Of a DNA stretch of 64,000 bases, positions 8,423-18,800 are shown piece after piece (the stretch's first letter is position 1; every line of letters begins with the position of its first letter). Under the pieces are notes generated by a model. It saw only the letters and a program-made list of their open reading frames with translations. It was not told the origin of the DNA and searched no databases. The position numbers were made by a program, and so were the translations under genes. Source of the DNA: Butyrivibrio sp. LC3010 (GTDB lineage: Bacteria; Bacillota; Clostridia; Lachnospirales; Lachnospiraceae); assembly GCF_000424385.1 (NCBI RefSeq), contig NZ_AUJU01000006.1:124001-188000 (forward strand), in the 5' to 3' direction.

Positions 8423-9124
8423 TCATTTATTATTTGAGTAATCTCTCTCACCAAATATACCGGTACCGACCCTGACAAAGGTTGCACCTTCCTCAATTGC
8501 CACTTCATAGTCTCCTGTCATTCCCATTGAAAGAGTATCCAGCTGAGTGCCTTCAATATTCTCTTCCTTAAGTAACCCCAGAAGCTCACGCAGTCCTCTG
8601 AAATAGACTCTGTTGGTCTCAGGATCATCTGTATACGGAGCTATAGTCATAAGTCCTCTTACACGTACGTGAGGGAATTTTGCAATTGTTCTCACAAATT
8701 CCGGTGTTTCCTCCGGTGTAAGTCCAAACTTCGTATCCTCACCTGCCATATTGACTTCACAAAGTACGTCCATGACAATATCATTTTTTTCAGCCTGTTT
8801 CTCAATTTCTTCTGCAAGACTGATCTTGTCAACCGAGTGGATCATATCAACCTTGCCGGGAAGATACTTAACCTTATTCGTCTGAAGATGACCGATCATA
8901 TGCCAGTGAAGAGGCTCCTTTATCTCCTCAGTCTTATCGCGGATCTCCTGTACTTTGTTTTCACCATAAACAGTGATTCCACATTCCATACACTCTCTGA
9001 TATCTGAGACAGGCTTTGTCTTACTTACCGCAATTAGAGTAACACTGTTTCTATCCCTGCCAGCTCTGTCACAGGCAGCCTGTATATTCTTTTCAACTAT
9101 CTGCAGATTTTCTTTTATTGACAT
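8423..9124 (-). CDS. YggS/PLPBP-family pyridoxal-phosphate homeostasis protein
   Basis: Binds pyridoxal 5'-phosphate in an alanine-racemase-like TIM barrel and buffers cellular PLP; no enzymatic activity is known for the family. Family landmarks are the N-terminal SVTLIAVSKTKP (PLP Lys in the SKTKP segment), GENKVQEIRDK, HWHMIGHLQTNKVKYL, VDMIHSVD and the C-terminal SMGMTGDYEVAIEEGATFVRVGTGIFGER. The length of 233 residues is typical. It lies 45 bp downstream of the Nudix gene in the same direction, so the two are probably co-transcribed. Confidence 0.93.
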   Translation of the reverse strand: MSIKENLQIVEKNIQAACDRAGRDRNSVTLIAVSKTKPVSDIRECMECGITVYGENKVQEIRDKTEEIKEPLHWHMIGHLQTNKVKYLPGKVDMIHSVDKISLAEEIEKQAEKNDIVMDVLCEVNMAGEDTKFGLTPEETPEFVRTIAKFPHVRVRGLMTIAPYTDDPETNRVYFRGLRELLGLLKEENIEGTQLDTLSMGMTGDYEVAIEEGATFVRVGTGIFGERDYSNNK

Positions 9125-9169
9125 TTTTTCTCCTCCAAAACATTTTCTACCGGTATTCTCATGTATTAC

Positions 9170-9781
9170 TTACTTTGCATTCAAAAACGCAAAGGGATCA
9201 TCATCATAAAGAAAATGCTGAAGCTGATATGCTGCAAGAATTGCCACATGCTCTTCCTTAAGTATTCTTCTTACTTCATCCCTGTCAGCTATAACGACCT
9301 GGATTTCCTCGCTGTCTTCCTGATATTTATCTGTTATTTTTCCATCGGCATATCCAAATACCATAGCAACAGATTCATCAGTCATTCCCACTGATGAAAA
9401 ACGGGGAAGTTCATACATTGAATCCACCGTAATAGGATGAAAAGTAAGGCCTGTTTCTTCATGGAGCTCCCTGACTGCTGCCTCCCTGTAATCCTCTCCG
9501 GGTTCACAAAGTCCTGCAGGGAATTCATAGATATAAGTATTTATCGGATAACGGTATTGCCTTACCAAAACCACCTTATCTTTATTCTCACCGCAAAGAG
9601 CATAGATTGAAACACCATCGGCTATGTTCTTCCCGGTGGTTATCATCAGATTATCCTTTGTCTTTGACCTTGATGCTACAAAATAATTAGAATGATGTCC
9701 CTTTTTATTCTCACCTTCAACATGAAAAAGATTAACAAATTTGTTCTCTGTGAGCTGTTCTACTGAATTAATGGTTGCCAT
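9170..9781 (-). CDS. Nudix hydrolase, ADP-ribose pyrophosphatase type
   Basis: Hydrolyses a nucleoside diphosphate-linked substrate, most likely ADP-ribose. The Nudix box is intact at about residues 90-112 (GEDYREAAVRELHEETG, preceded by AGLCEP). The segment IYALCGENKDKVVLVRQYRYPINTYIYEFPAG matches the strands before the box in NudF-type enzymes. The length of 203 residues is normal. ATG at 9781 has GGAAGG upstream. Its start overlaps the end of the small ORF at 9768-9947 by 14 bp. Substrate is inferred. Confidence 0.88.
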   Translation of the reverse strand: MATINSVEQLTENKFVNLFHVEGENKKGHHSNYFVASRSKTKDNLMITTGKNIADGVSIYALCGENKDKVVLVRQYRYPINTYIYEFPAGLCEPGEDYREAAVRELHEETGLTFHPITVDSMYELPRFSSVGMTDESVAMVFGYADGKITDKYQEDSEEIQVVIADRDEVRRILKEEHVAILAAYQLQHFLYDDDPFAFLNAK

Positions 9782-9947
9782 ATTTTACCTTCCTTATTCC
9801 TGCAAAAGTCCCTGCGATCAGGTTCTTTCTTTTTGGTGCCATGGTTGGATCTGCCATCGCGTTAGCTATTGACACAGAAAAAGCAACCATCGCAAGACCT
9901 ATCCCCAAAAGGACTGAATTCCCAAACAACAATATTAAATTTGTCAT
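9768..9947 (-). CDS. Small hydrophobic protein, 59 residues
   Basis: ATG at 9947 follows AGAGGCG by 6 bases, and 59 codons are open to TAA at 9768-9770. The N-terminal 30 residues form one hydrophobic, Gly/Ala-rich membrane segment (NSVLLGIGLAMVAFSVSIANA), and the rest is basic. It overlaps the Nudix gene start by 14 bp, suggesting coupled translation. The hydrophobic stretch loosely recalls proteolipid-type small membrane proteins, but no family is assigned. Confidence 0.45.
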   Translation of the reverse strand: MTNLILLFGNSVLLGIGLAMVAFSVSIANAMADPTMAPKRKNLIAGTFAGIRKVKYGNH

Positions 9948-10106
9948 AATAATCGCCTCTTAACGCTACTTATTTAGTTCGAATATAGATAACACAAATA
10001 CCAAAAGACATACATAAGCGAAACCTAACCCTAAACAAGTTTTCAAAATAGCCTAATCGCCATTATACATTGATATAAATGCCACATCAACAATCGAAAT
10101 AAATAA

Positions 10107-10136
10107 TTCTCACGCATATACTACCTGTTGTATAAT
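10107..10136 (+). promoter_or_regulatory. Promoter implying a leaderless CDF transcript
   Basis: TATAAT at 10131-10136 has a weak -35 (TTCTCA, 10107-10112, 18-bp spacer). The only good ATG is at 10143, 6 bases after the -10 box, so transcription would begin at or next to the start codon. No Shine-Dalgarno sequence precedes this ATG. Confidence 0.5.
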
Positions 10137-10142
10137 TACTCT

Positions 10143-11252
10143 ATGGATACGAAAAAGAGCGAAATCAGAACTAAAAACATAATTAATACTTCCATTATCG
10201 GTATTGTTGTTAACATTTGTCTGGTCATCCTCAAATCCATTTTCGGGATGATAGCCGGATCTATTGCCATGCTTCTCGATGCCTTAAATAATCTGACAGA
10301 TGTAACCAGTTCTGTTGTTACGATAATAGGTCTTAATTGGTCTAAAAAACAGCCTGATGAAGAACATCCCATGGGTCATGGACGAATAGAATATATAAGC
10401 GCGATCATAGTCTCAATTATCATCATCTATGCAGGAGCATCCGCCGGACTTGAGTCAATTAATAAAATCTTCAATCCCATGAACCCCGACTATAGAGGTT
10501 ACACCATTATAATAGTAATTATTTCCATAATTACCAAATGTATCCTTGGAAGCTTTGTAAAAAAACGTGGAGAATTGAATAAATCGCCTGCTCTTATTGC
10601 TTCCGGCCAGGATGCAATAAACGATTGTTTTGTCTCTGTAGCGGTTCTCATATCTGCCCTCCTTTCAGTTTTTGCAGATATTCATATTGATGCTTTTATT
10701 GGTCTTCTTATATCACTTTGGATCATGAAATCCGGTTTTGAACTCTTCCTCGAAGACCTTAAGGACCTCCTTGGAAGACGTGCAGACAGAACCCTTGCAA
10801 AACAAATAAAAAGCTATATCAACAGTTTTGATGAAGTTGAGGATGTACATGACCTTGTGCTCCACAATTACGGACCTGACCGTTTTATTGGTTCAGTTGT
10901 AATTGATGTGGATGAAAATATGACCGCTACCAATATATACACACTATCCCACTATATTAAGGATGATGTTCTGGATGCTTACAATGTCATATTAAGTGCC
11001 ATCGGAATTTGCGTGGTAAGTAGTACCACCAAGGATATGCGTGAGGAAATAATCAGAAGACTGGAGCATATAGACGGAATCCTCCAGGTACACGGAATTC
11101 ACATTGATAATGAAAAGCACCTTATAGACCTTGATATTATTATCAGCTTTGACGATCCCTATCCGGATGCAACTCTTGACCACGCTTATATGCATATGGC
11201 TGAGAGCTTTCCTGAATATACAATAGACATTCACTCTGACAGGGATATATAA
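10143..11252 (+). CDS. Cation diffusion facilitator (metal exporter)
   Basis: Exports divalent metal ions (Zn, Fe, Mn or Co) from the cytoplasm in exchange for protons, acting as a dimer in the membrane. About residues 8-200 carry six membrane segments with the family motifs LLDALNNLTDVTSSVVT (site A with Asp pairs) and HPMGHGRIEY. The remaining part is the cytoplasmic domain (VHDLVLHNYGPDRFIGSVVIDVD), extended by a second ACT-like stretch. It is paralogous to the gene at 20558-21667, sharing the LHNYGPDR segment and overall plan. The ATG at 10143 is preferred over an upstream TTG. It stands alone between convergent or divergent neighbours. Confidence 0.9.
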   Translation: MDTKKSEIRTKNIINTSIIGIVVNICLVILKSIFGMIAGSIAMLLDALNNLTDVTSSVVTIIGLNWSKKQPDEEHPMGHGRIEYISAIIVSIIIIYAGASAGLESINKIFNPMNPDYRGYTIIIVIISIITKCILGSFVKKRGELNKSPALIASGQDAINDCFVSVAVLISALLSVFADIHIDAFIGLLISLWIMKSGFELFLEDLKDLLGRRADRTLAKQIKSYINSFDEVEDVHDLVLHNYGPDRFIGSVVIDVDENMTATNIYTLSHYIKDDVLDAYNVILSAIGICVVSSTTKDMREEIIRRLEHIDGILQVHGIHIDNEKHLIDLDIIISFDDPYPDATLDHAYMHMAESFPEYTIDIHSDRDI

Positions 11253-11305
11253 GTAAACACCATTTAGTTCGTAAAACTCCTTACATAATTCTGTTAAGAA
11301 AAAAC

Positions 11306-11351
11306 AACGCCCAAATTGATGCTTATCATGCACCAGATTGGGCGTTTTTAT
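11306..11351. terminator. Intrinsic terminator between convergent genes
   Basis: Nine-bp arms AACGCCCAA/TTGGGCGTT (11306-11314, 11338-11346) are followed by five T on the plus strand and preceded by A-rich sequence. It serves the CDF gene and probably also the NSS gene from the other side. Confidence 0.8.
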
Positions 11352-11367
11352 AACCTGAGATGACCAA

Positions 11368-12729
11368 TTAACTGACAAGTCCTTGTATCAATATTATGAG
11401 AATCAGTATCGGTAACACGAACTTAAAATAACTCTTGTATATAGCAGGCATCGTTTTTCCGCTTCCCGTATTTGTTTCCTCCAGATATTTGTCAAATCCC
11501 CATCCATATTTAGAAGTGCAGAATAATGTGAAGATAAGCGAGCCTAGAGGAAGAAGTATATTACTTACGATAAAATCTTCTGAATCAAGCACATCTCTGG
11601 CACCGATTATATGCAGATCACTCCACACATTATACCCAAGTACACAAGGAAAGCTTGCAATCAGAATGAAAGCTCCGTTTATAAGTATCGACTTTCCTCT
11701 GCTTAATCCAAAGCTGTCTGAAATGAATGCCACAAGATTCTCAAACACTGCAATAACCGTTGAGAAACTTGCAAATGTCATAAATATAAAAAATAATGTT
11801 CCCCATATTCTTCCCATGTTCATATTCATAAACACTTTAGGAAGTGTAATAAAAATAAGTGAAGGTCCCTGACTGGTTTCAACATTATAGCTAAAGCATG
11901 CAGGGAAAATGATTAGTCCTGAAATAATAGCAACAAAGGTATCAAGAGCACATATTCTTATAGCTTCTCCTGTGAGAGTATGCTCCTTTGACATATAACT
12001 TCCGAATATCTCAATAGCACCGATACCAAGGCTTAGCGTAAAGAATGCCTGATTCATCGCTGCGCTTATAACTTTGCCTAATCCCACATCCATCGCTCTT
12101 TTCCAGTCCGGGAGAAGATAGAATTTCACGCCCTCTGCAGCGCCGCTAAGAGTCAATGAATGTATCGCAAGAATGATTATCAAAGCCAAAAGCCCTGACA
12201 TCATAATCTTATTCACTCTCTCAAGTCCATCAACAATTCCAAGACTAAGTACAGCAAATCCAAGAATCACCGTAAGAATCATAAATATGCCCATCTCTAC
12301 CGGATCCGATATCATTTCCGCAAAAACATCGCCAACGCTTTCAGTATCAATTTTTGAAAAACTTCCGGAAGCAAACTTATAGAAATAGTCTACCATCCAT
12401 CCGGATACCGTTGTGTAATACATCATCAGAAGATAACAGCCTATCATACTAAACCACCCATGAATATGCCAAGGCTGTCCCTTTTTCTCAAGCTTCTGAT
12501 ACCCCCTTACCACTGATTTACCACTGGCACGTCCAATTGCCAGCTCCATGGTCATTACCGGTATTCCCATAATAATAAGAAATATCAGATAAAATACTAC
12601 AAAAATCCCACCGCCGTTTGCACCTGTTACATATGGAAACTTCCATACATTTCCTATTCCGATAGCGCAACCGGCACTTACCATAATAAAGCCAAGTCTT
12701 GAAGCAAAGCTCCCCCTCTCATTACTCAT
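11368..12729 (-). CDS. Neurotransmitter:sodium symporter family transporter
   Basis: Sodium-coupled uptake of an amino acid or related amine in the LeuT fold. The first membrane helix has the family signature GCAIGIGNVWKFPYVTGANGG, with the unwound sodium and substrate site. Further segments include MGIPVMTMELAIGRASG, ALNQAFFTLSLGIGAIEIFGSY-like helix 6 (MNQAFFTLSLGIG) and TFASFSTVIAVFENLVAF in helix 8. At 453 residues it has about 11 membrane helices, the usual bacterial form. It is a single-gene unit. The substrate cannot be read from the sequence. Confidence 0.92.
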   Translation of the reverse strand: MSNERGSFASRLGFIMVSAGCAIGIGNVWKFPYVTGANGGGIFVVFYLIFLIIMGIPVMTMELAIGRASGKSVVRGYQKLEKKGQPWHIHGWFSMIGCYLLMMYYTTVSGWMVDYFYKFASGSFSKIDTESVGDVFAEMISDPVEMGIFMILTVILGFAVLSLGIVDGLERVNKIMMSGLLALIIILAIHSLTLSGAAEGVKFYLLPDWKRAMDVGLGKVISAAMNQAFFTLSLGIGAIEIFGSYMSKEHTLTGEAIRICALDTFVAIISGLIIFPACFSYNVETSQGPSLIFITLPKVFMNMNMGRIWGTLFFIFMTFASFSTVIAVFENLVAFISDSFGLSRGKSILINGAFILIASFPCVLGYNVWSDLHIIGARDVLDSEDFIVSNILLPLGSLIFTLFCTSKYGWGFDKYLEETNTGSGKTMPAIYKSYFKFVLPILILIILIQGLVS

Positions 12730-12958
12730 AAACTTTTTCCTTTCACTATTTAACCTTAATATATATATGATATTTTATCATATTTAAATCACAATTTTTC
12801 CCGGATAATTGAAGATTCTTCGCTGATTTTTTATGATGATTGGGGCAAAAACAGAATTAGCAAGCAAGAATCCTGACTCAAAAAATTATTTTCAATGTAT
12901 AATAAGACATGTAGTTTTCTTTGCTACACCTACAATAAAAAATATCAAAAGGACTATT

Positions 12959-13711
12959 ATGAATTTCGATAAAGATTGGGAAGAGACTGAAATTCAATTA
13001 TCAGAAAATGAATTCACACACAGGCAGCAAAACGATGAATACATGTTCTATCAGTATGTTGCCAGTGGCAATACCGAAGCTGTTCAGGACAATATAGCTC
13101 ACCACCGCTTTCTTGATTCCAGCGGAACAGGTACTCTGTCCAGAGATCCCCTGCAAAATTTAAAATACCATTTTGTAGTCAGCGTAGCTCTGATAACACG
13201 TATCTGTACAGAAAAAGGCATGGAGATGGAGCGCGCTTTCAGACTGAGTGATTTCTATATTCAAAAGCTTGATGATATAAAAACAATTGATTCTCTGTCT
13301 GACCTTCATTCAACAATGGTAATGGATTACACTCTCAGAATGCAGAATTTAAGGCAAAATGCAAATCTGTCCCGCACTACTAATGAGTGCCTTAATTACA
13401 TATACTCCAATGTAAATGATCGCATAACAATCGAAGATCTGGCAGAATACACCCAAAACTCCACAAGCCATATATCCAGATTATTTAAAGATGAACTGGG
13501 TATTTCTCCAAGCGATTACATAAGAAACGTCAAACTGGACAAAGCTAAAAATCTTCTTAGATTCAGCGACTACTCAATAATTGATATTGCTAACTATCTT
13601 TCTTTTTCGTCACAGAGTCATTTCAGTAAGCTCTTTTTTGAAGATACAGGAATGACACCAAAAAAATATCGAGAAACCTATTACGGTACTACATGGAACA
13701 ATCTTCATTAA
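12959..13711 (+). CDS. AraC-family transcription regulator
   Basis: The frame is open from 12833, but the ATG at 12959 has AAAGGA 5 bases upstream, giving 250 residues. The C-terminal 100 residues hold two helix-turn-helix motifs typical of AraC/XylS proteins (TIEDLAEYTQNSTSHISRLF and IIDIANYLSFSSQSHFSKLF, then EDTGMTPKKYRETY). The N-terminal 140 residues are not a cupin; they resemble the helical domain found in YSIRK-type AraC regulators of Firmicutes. It diverges from the NSS transporter gene, whose expression it may control. Confidence 0.88.
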   Translation: MNFDKDWEETEIQLSENEFTHRQQNDEYMFYQYVASGNTEAVQDNIAHHRFLDSSGTGTLSRDPLQNLKYHFVVSVALITRICTEKGMEMERAFRLSDFYIQKLDDIKTIDSLSDLHSTMVMDYTLRMQNLRQNANLSRTTNECLNYIYSNVNDRITIEDLAEYTQNSTSHISRLFKDELGISPSDYIRNVKLDKAKNLLRFSDYSIIDIANYLSFSSQSHFSKLFFEDTGMTPKKYRETYYGTTWNNLH

Positions 13712-13751
13712 TAGTTTCCGCTAAGCCCGGTAAAAGATAGCTAAAAGCTCT

Positions 13752-13790
13752 GTAAAAAAGGCTGTGAAAAACACTCCATTTTCACAGCCT
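13752..13790 (-). terminator. Intrinsic terminator after the MATE gene
   Basis: Twelve-bp perfect arms AGGCTGTGAAAA/TTTTCACAGCCT (13759-13770, 13779-13790). On the minus strand they are followed by a run of six T, just after the MATE stop. It may also stop plus-strand transcription from the AraC gene. Confidence 0.85.
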
Positions 13791-13795
13791 CAAAA

Positions 13796-15568
13796 TTATA
13801 GTTTTACGGTAAGTACATTCAGTCCAAGGACGTTTTGATAATTAATTTCCTTTGCCAGTTTATAGATCATTCTTATGCCTATGTTCCTGGTAATGTCATC
13901 AGGATCAATAATGTCATTTCTTGTGGCAGGATCGAAAGCGATACAGTCATCCTTTATCCTAAGAATCATCTCATCATTTTTATAAATCGCTCTGATATCA
14001 ACAGAATGCTTTTTCTTGTCTTTGGTAAAACCATGCTCAACAATATTGCCCGCCATTTCCTCCATAGATAGCCCTGCCAGGCTGGCTCTTCTATGATCAA
14101 AGCCTCTTTCTTCATAAAAACTCTGAATCTTCGCTGCTACATTCGTGACATCTTCCATTGAATTGACACTCACATTTACTACATCTTCATCTGCCACTCC
14201 GAATTCTACAGGGATAACCATTAACTCATCCATATTTTGTGGCAAATGCTTAACCCTGATAATAGAATATGCCAGTATTATAATGATACTCACTACCCCA
14301 TTTAATACATTGGCTACATATATTGCATTCATTCCAAGAGGTCTAATTAAAATGGCAGAAAATACTGCTACACTTATAAGCCCATCAAAAGCTGATATCA
14401 GGTTTATAAGAACATTTTTCCCTGATGCCTGTGCATAACATGTAAAATGCATGCAGATAACTGTAAGCGGCATACATATAGGAAGAATCCTAAATCCCCA
14501 CACTGTCATCATATAAACCGGCATAGAAGGATCTTTGTAAAAAATCCCGGTAAACGGAACACTAAGGATGATAACGAATAATGATATCAGACATTGCATT
14601 GGAAAATATCGTTTAAACATGCCCTGCATTACATTTGTAAGTGTTTTTCTATCCTCTTCACCAATTCCAATACTTATAAGCAGCCTGGATACAGCTGCCA
14701 TTCCTCCGGGAACTGCCCAGAAGAATTGCATCAGATTATTAGCAGTAGCAAATGCAGATATACCAGCGCTCCCAATATAAGCAATTATAAGACCATTAAC
14801 AATTATGCCTCTGAATGACTGATATATATATGCCAGAGCTCCCGGAAAGCCTTTAGCTATAATCTCTTTTACTTCATTGAACTGCATACTTCTAAAGCTA
14901 AAAGCTATGTAGGATTTGCCACTTATAAAATATAACGATTCCACCAGACAAAATACCCACATTCCAAGTGAAGATGCCAATGAAAGACCAAATGCCTGCA
15001 TCTTTAAAACCTGCACGATAAGATAATTAAAAATGTAATTTGAAATTATAAATGCGACAGTCGCTATGATAGATAATTTCTGCCTGTTTTCAATGGATAA
15101 AAATACTGTAAGCTGATTTCCTATAATGAATGGAATTATACCAATAGCCTGTCCGATTATATACTGATTGAATAAGTGCCTTACAGTCTCATCATTTGTA
15201 AAAACGATTGTCAGATTGGACAAGACCATAAAAACAAGAATCAGTATAGTAATTACTGATAGTGCCATAGACAAAACAATGTCAACCGAAAAAGCTCCTC
15301 TGACTTTATCTTTGTCATTCTGTCCAATATATTTACCACATACAATTGCTGCGCCACCAACAAAGATTGTACTAAAAGCTGAAATCAGCATATTGACCGG
15401 ACCATATAGACCAACGGCACTCATGGCATCAACTCCGACAAAATTAGTTGCAAAATAACTGGAAATTATCCCGTTGACTGACCCTACCGCTACAAAGAGA
15501 ATCTGTATTGGCAATAATTTGAGCATTAAGCCGGCGATAGTTTTATAATTTCCATTCTGTCTATCCAT
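13796..15568 (-). CDS. MATE-family transporter fused to RsbW-like ATPase domain
   Basis: Residues 1-450 form the 12-helix MATE exporter fold, which expels organic cations using Na+ or H+ gradients; the halves start VNGIISSYFATNFVGVDAMSAVGLYGP and YQSFRGIIVNGLIIAYIGSAGISAFATANN. Residues 455-590 are cytoplasmic and match a serine-kinase/anti-sigma ATPase (HATPase_c_2). They include the N-box SMEEMAGNIVEHGF with Asn508 and His512, the G1-like ILRIKDDCIAFDP (Asp540/Asp541) and the G2-like RNIGIRMIYKLAKEINYQ before NVLTVKL. The family of such fusions is known from annotation of Clostridia, but the role of the domain is not established. It stands alone, with its own terminator. Confidence 0.92.
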   Translation of the reverse strand: MDRQNGNYKTIAGLMLKLLPIQILFVAVGSVNGIISSYFATNFVGVDAMSAVGLYGPVNMLISAFSTIFVGGAAIVCGKYIGQNDKDKVRGAFSVDIVLSMALSVITILILVFMVLSNLTIVFTNDETVRHLFNQYIIGQAIGIIPFIIGNQLTVFLSIENRQKLSIIATVAFIISNYIFNYLIVQVLKMQAFGLSLASSLGMWVFCLVESLYFISGKSYIAFSFRSMQFNEVKEIIAKGFPGALAYIYQSFRGIIVNGLIIAYIGSAGISAFATANNLMQFFWAVPGGMAAVSRLLISIGIGEEDRKTLTNVMQGMFKRYFPMQCLISLFVIILSVPFTGIFYKDPSMPVYMMTVWGFRILPICMPLTVICMHFTCYAQASGKNVLINLISAFDGLISVAVFSAILIRPLGMNAIYVANVLNGVVSIIIILAYSIIRVKHLPQNMDELMVIPVEFGVADEDVVNVSVNSMEDVTNVAAKIQSFYEERGFDHRRASLAGLSMEEMAGNIVEHGFTKDKKKHSVDIRAIYKNDEMILRIKDDCIAFDPATRNDIIDPDDITRNIGIRMIYKLAKEINYQNVLGLNVLTVKL

Positions 15569-15760
15569 ATAAGCCCCTTTCGAAATTTACTAAATTGTAA
15601 ACTAACCAAAAAGAACGATTTTTACGAAACTATCCTGTAGGATATTCAGATTAATTTTATCATATAAAAAATAATCATCTACGTTTTTCAGTATTATTTT
15701 ATTAAAGCTTTAGATTTATCTGAAGTAGTTATAATTGTCTTCTTGCGTAGAAAAAATGAA

Positions 15761-15788
15761 AATCCCCCGCTGTTATAAGCGAGGGATT
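15761..15788 (-). terminator. Intrinsic terminator after the glucanase gene
   Basis: Arms 15761-15771 and 15778-15788 (AATCCCCCGCT/AGCGAGGGATT, one mismatch) are followed by T-rich sequence on the minus strand. It resembles the terminator at 50019-50042. Confidence 0.75.
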
Positions 15789-15815
15789 ATGGATAAAACT
15801 TATAAGGGGATAGTT

Positions 15816-18800
15816 TTATTTGCGCACAAATGTTACATTTTTAAGTCCTGCTTTTTTAAAGAGCTTCACTATCTTTTCATATTCTTTATCACTCTTGGCA
15901 TGTATGATAACCTTGAAGTCTTTATTAAGCTTGCAGCCCTTAAAAGCTGATTTGTAAATCTTCTTTAATTTATTACCTTTAACAGTTATCTTCTTAAGAT
16001 TGTCGCATCCTGAGAATGCTTCCTTACTTATGGTAGTGATGTTCTTTCCAAGTGTAACGTTCTTAAGAGTCTTATTATTGCTGAAAGCACCCTCCGCTAC
16101 CTTTGTTACTTTTACCTTGGTTCCGTCAACAACTACACTGGTTGGTATTGAATAAGTCTTTTTGAGATACCCCATATAGTTCATTCTAAAGCTTGCAGAT
16201 TTCTTCCCGATAATTTCGTAAACGTTGTTTTCTGTAGCCTTTATTTCACCCTTTTCAGCTTTGCCGTTGTTGTTTATATTTGTCTCAATCAAAACCGGGC
16301 CGAAACGCATTTTCGGATCTACCTTCTCAATAAGTATTGGATTCTGTTCTGGGCTAAGTGCTCCGGAGCCTGGTGCAGTGTTGCTGCTGCCTGTCTGGGT
16401 TCCTGTATTGTTCTGCGAAGGAGTAACCACTGGTCCGGGAACCTGAGTACCTGTATTTTGCGCAGGTGTCTGTGAATCTGTGCCTGCATTTGAAGAAGGT
16501 GTCTGTGAAGGTGTTTCTGAAGGTTCATCTGTATTACCTGATCCGCCTTCGGGATTTTGAGCAGGTTCATCTGAAGGGTTCTCTGCAGGAGTCTCCTTTG
16601 GATCTTCAGTAGAAGGTTCATCTGTACTGCCGGATGGCTCTGTACCCGGTTCTTCAGCAGGCTCAGTAGAAGGATCTTTTGCAGGATCCGTTGTAGGATC
16701 TTCAATTTCTCCGCTGTTTATTTTGTCATACTGCTCCTTTGTTATTTCAATAAGCTCTATATCATCGATGAAAATATCATGCTGCTTTGTGATTCTCTCA
16801 CCGCCGACAGATCCCATAGTGATATTGAATCTCGTTTTAGTGTCAGTCTTATTGGTCATCTGGAAAGCATGAGAAAACTTCTGCCATTCATTACCTATCT
16901 CAACCTCTCCTGTGCCACTGTAGTTTGCCCAGGCTCCTTCAAACTCCTGGAGGCAATACTTAATCTTTCTTTCAATACTTGATTTAGCTCTGAAAGCTAC
17001 ATAGTAATACTTGCCTTCCTCTATCGTAAGTCCATCCTGATTAAGCTGTACATACCACTCATTTGAAGCATCATCAGCAACAGTATCATCGATTGTTATG
17101 GCAAAAGTATTATCATTCCCATTCATATTGTCTATAACATATTTTGCACTAACAGAGTCATAAACATATGGTGAAAATCCTGCAAGTCCGGCATCAAATG
17201 AACCGTTTTTAAGTAAAGCGCTCTCTGCCAAAAATACATCATCGAGATAATATGTTCCTGGCTTTGTAAATGAGAACTCTACATTTGACTCTTCTCTTTC
17301 AAGATTTTTGTCAACATTTATCACCTTGCTAAAGCTCTGCTTTTCACCTGTAAGAGAAGGAGTATACTCATCACCTACAACCTTTACCGTAAGTCCGTCT
17401 GCTTCTCCGCCTTTATGATAAGCACTAAAGCTGATTTCATACTGTCCTTTATTTAAAGGTGCAAGGTCAGACTGTGAAATAGCTACGGGATTAGCTTCTG
17501 AAGCGCCTTCCGGAACCTCAACCTTAACCATCAGCTCTCTCTTGTTTTTTACATTGGTTACGGAAATACTTGCTGCATCATCCTCATCATATTCCCAGTA
17601 CCCAAGTCTCTTCTCTCCCTGGTCGAAAGAACCATTATAAACATAGTTTCCATCAGGACGTATTTCCTTTGTATTCTCGTCCTTTATTTCTTCTCCTGAT
17701 ACATGAACAAGTTTCACATTTTTGATTGTTACAGGTGCTGTAGAGTTTTGTTTTCCAAGATTGAATTCAAGAGCACTATTGGCATCTGTTTTTTCATTCA
17801 TGGTGAAGTTTAATGAGTAATGTTCCTCCTGTGTTCCAATCCTGCATATAGTGTCATTCATATATCTTGTCCAGCCATGATCAGGACCTTCCACATCAAC
17901 AACAATGTCACGTTCCTCAGTAGAGGCTGCATCAAAGGAAAGTTCATACTCCCATCCCTTGTAAACAGGTATTCCAGCCTGTTTTAACTGAACACTGTGA
18001 TTCTGACCTCCGATCGCTGAAGGAATAATTGTAACAGCATTATCCTTTACTCCAGCTGTTGAACCTGCAGCGTCTGATTCCAGATGAAGCACCCAGTTAT
18101 CTGTAGCTTCGCCTTCTGCAGACAGGTCATTATCAAAATTGCCATTTACTACATAATTACCTTCGCCATCAGCCTCTCTGTAGCTTACAGGTGCTTTTTC
18201 AGGGCGTTTTGCTTCATTCTCGCCCTTAGTATATTCACTCTCATCCTTCTGATACACTCTGACATAATCGATTGCATATTCCTGACTGTTAATGTTATCG
18301 AGGTCTTCTGCTCCCGGATATCCAACCCAGCTGCCACCGATTGCAAGATTCAGAATAATATAAAAATCCTGATCAAAGGGTGCAGGATATGTAAGCTGGT
18401 TAGCATCATCAGTTCCCGTATACCAGTCACTTGTCTCATAAACCTGTTCATCATCTACATACCAGGTGATTTTCCCGGGCTCCCAGTCAGCTCGAAATAC
18501 ATGGTAATCATCAGCAAAGCTGCTGCCTTCAAGTACCTTTGATCCTTGGTTTTCCTTGTGTCCTGAACCTGAACTGTAACCATAGTGAATTGTGTGATAG
18601 GACTTATTTGTAGCCTGTCCCATTACTTCCATGATGTCTATCTCACCGCATTTAGGCCACTGTCCATATAAACCTTCATCTGAAGCCATAAGCCAGAAAG
18701 CCGGAAGAAATCCCTTTCCTGTAGGAACCTTTGCTCTTGCTTCAAAACGTCCATAAGTAAAATCATGCTTGCCCTGGGTTGTTATTCTGCCTGAAGTATA

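Noticed and set aside
9775..9963. 62-codon plus-strand frame opposite the small membrane ORF
   Set aside because: No ribosome binding site; the minus-strand frame has one plus a hydrophobic helix and overlaps the Nudix start.
16319..16705. Minus-strand frame in the glucanase linker (Leu/Gln/Pro-rich)
   Set aside because: It is an alternate frame of the Thr/Pro/Ser linker with biased composition, inside a clear gene on the same strand.
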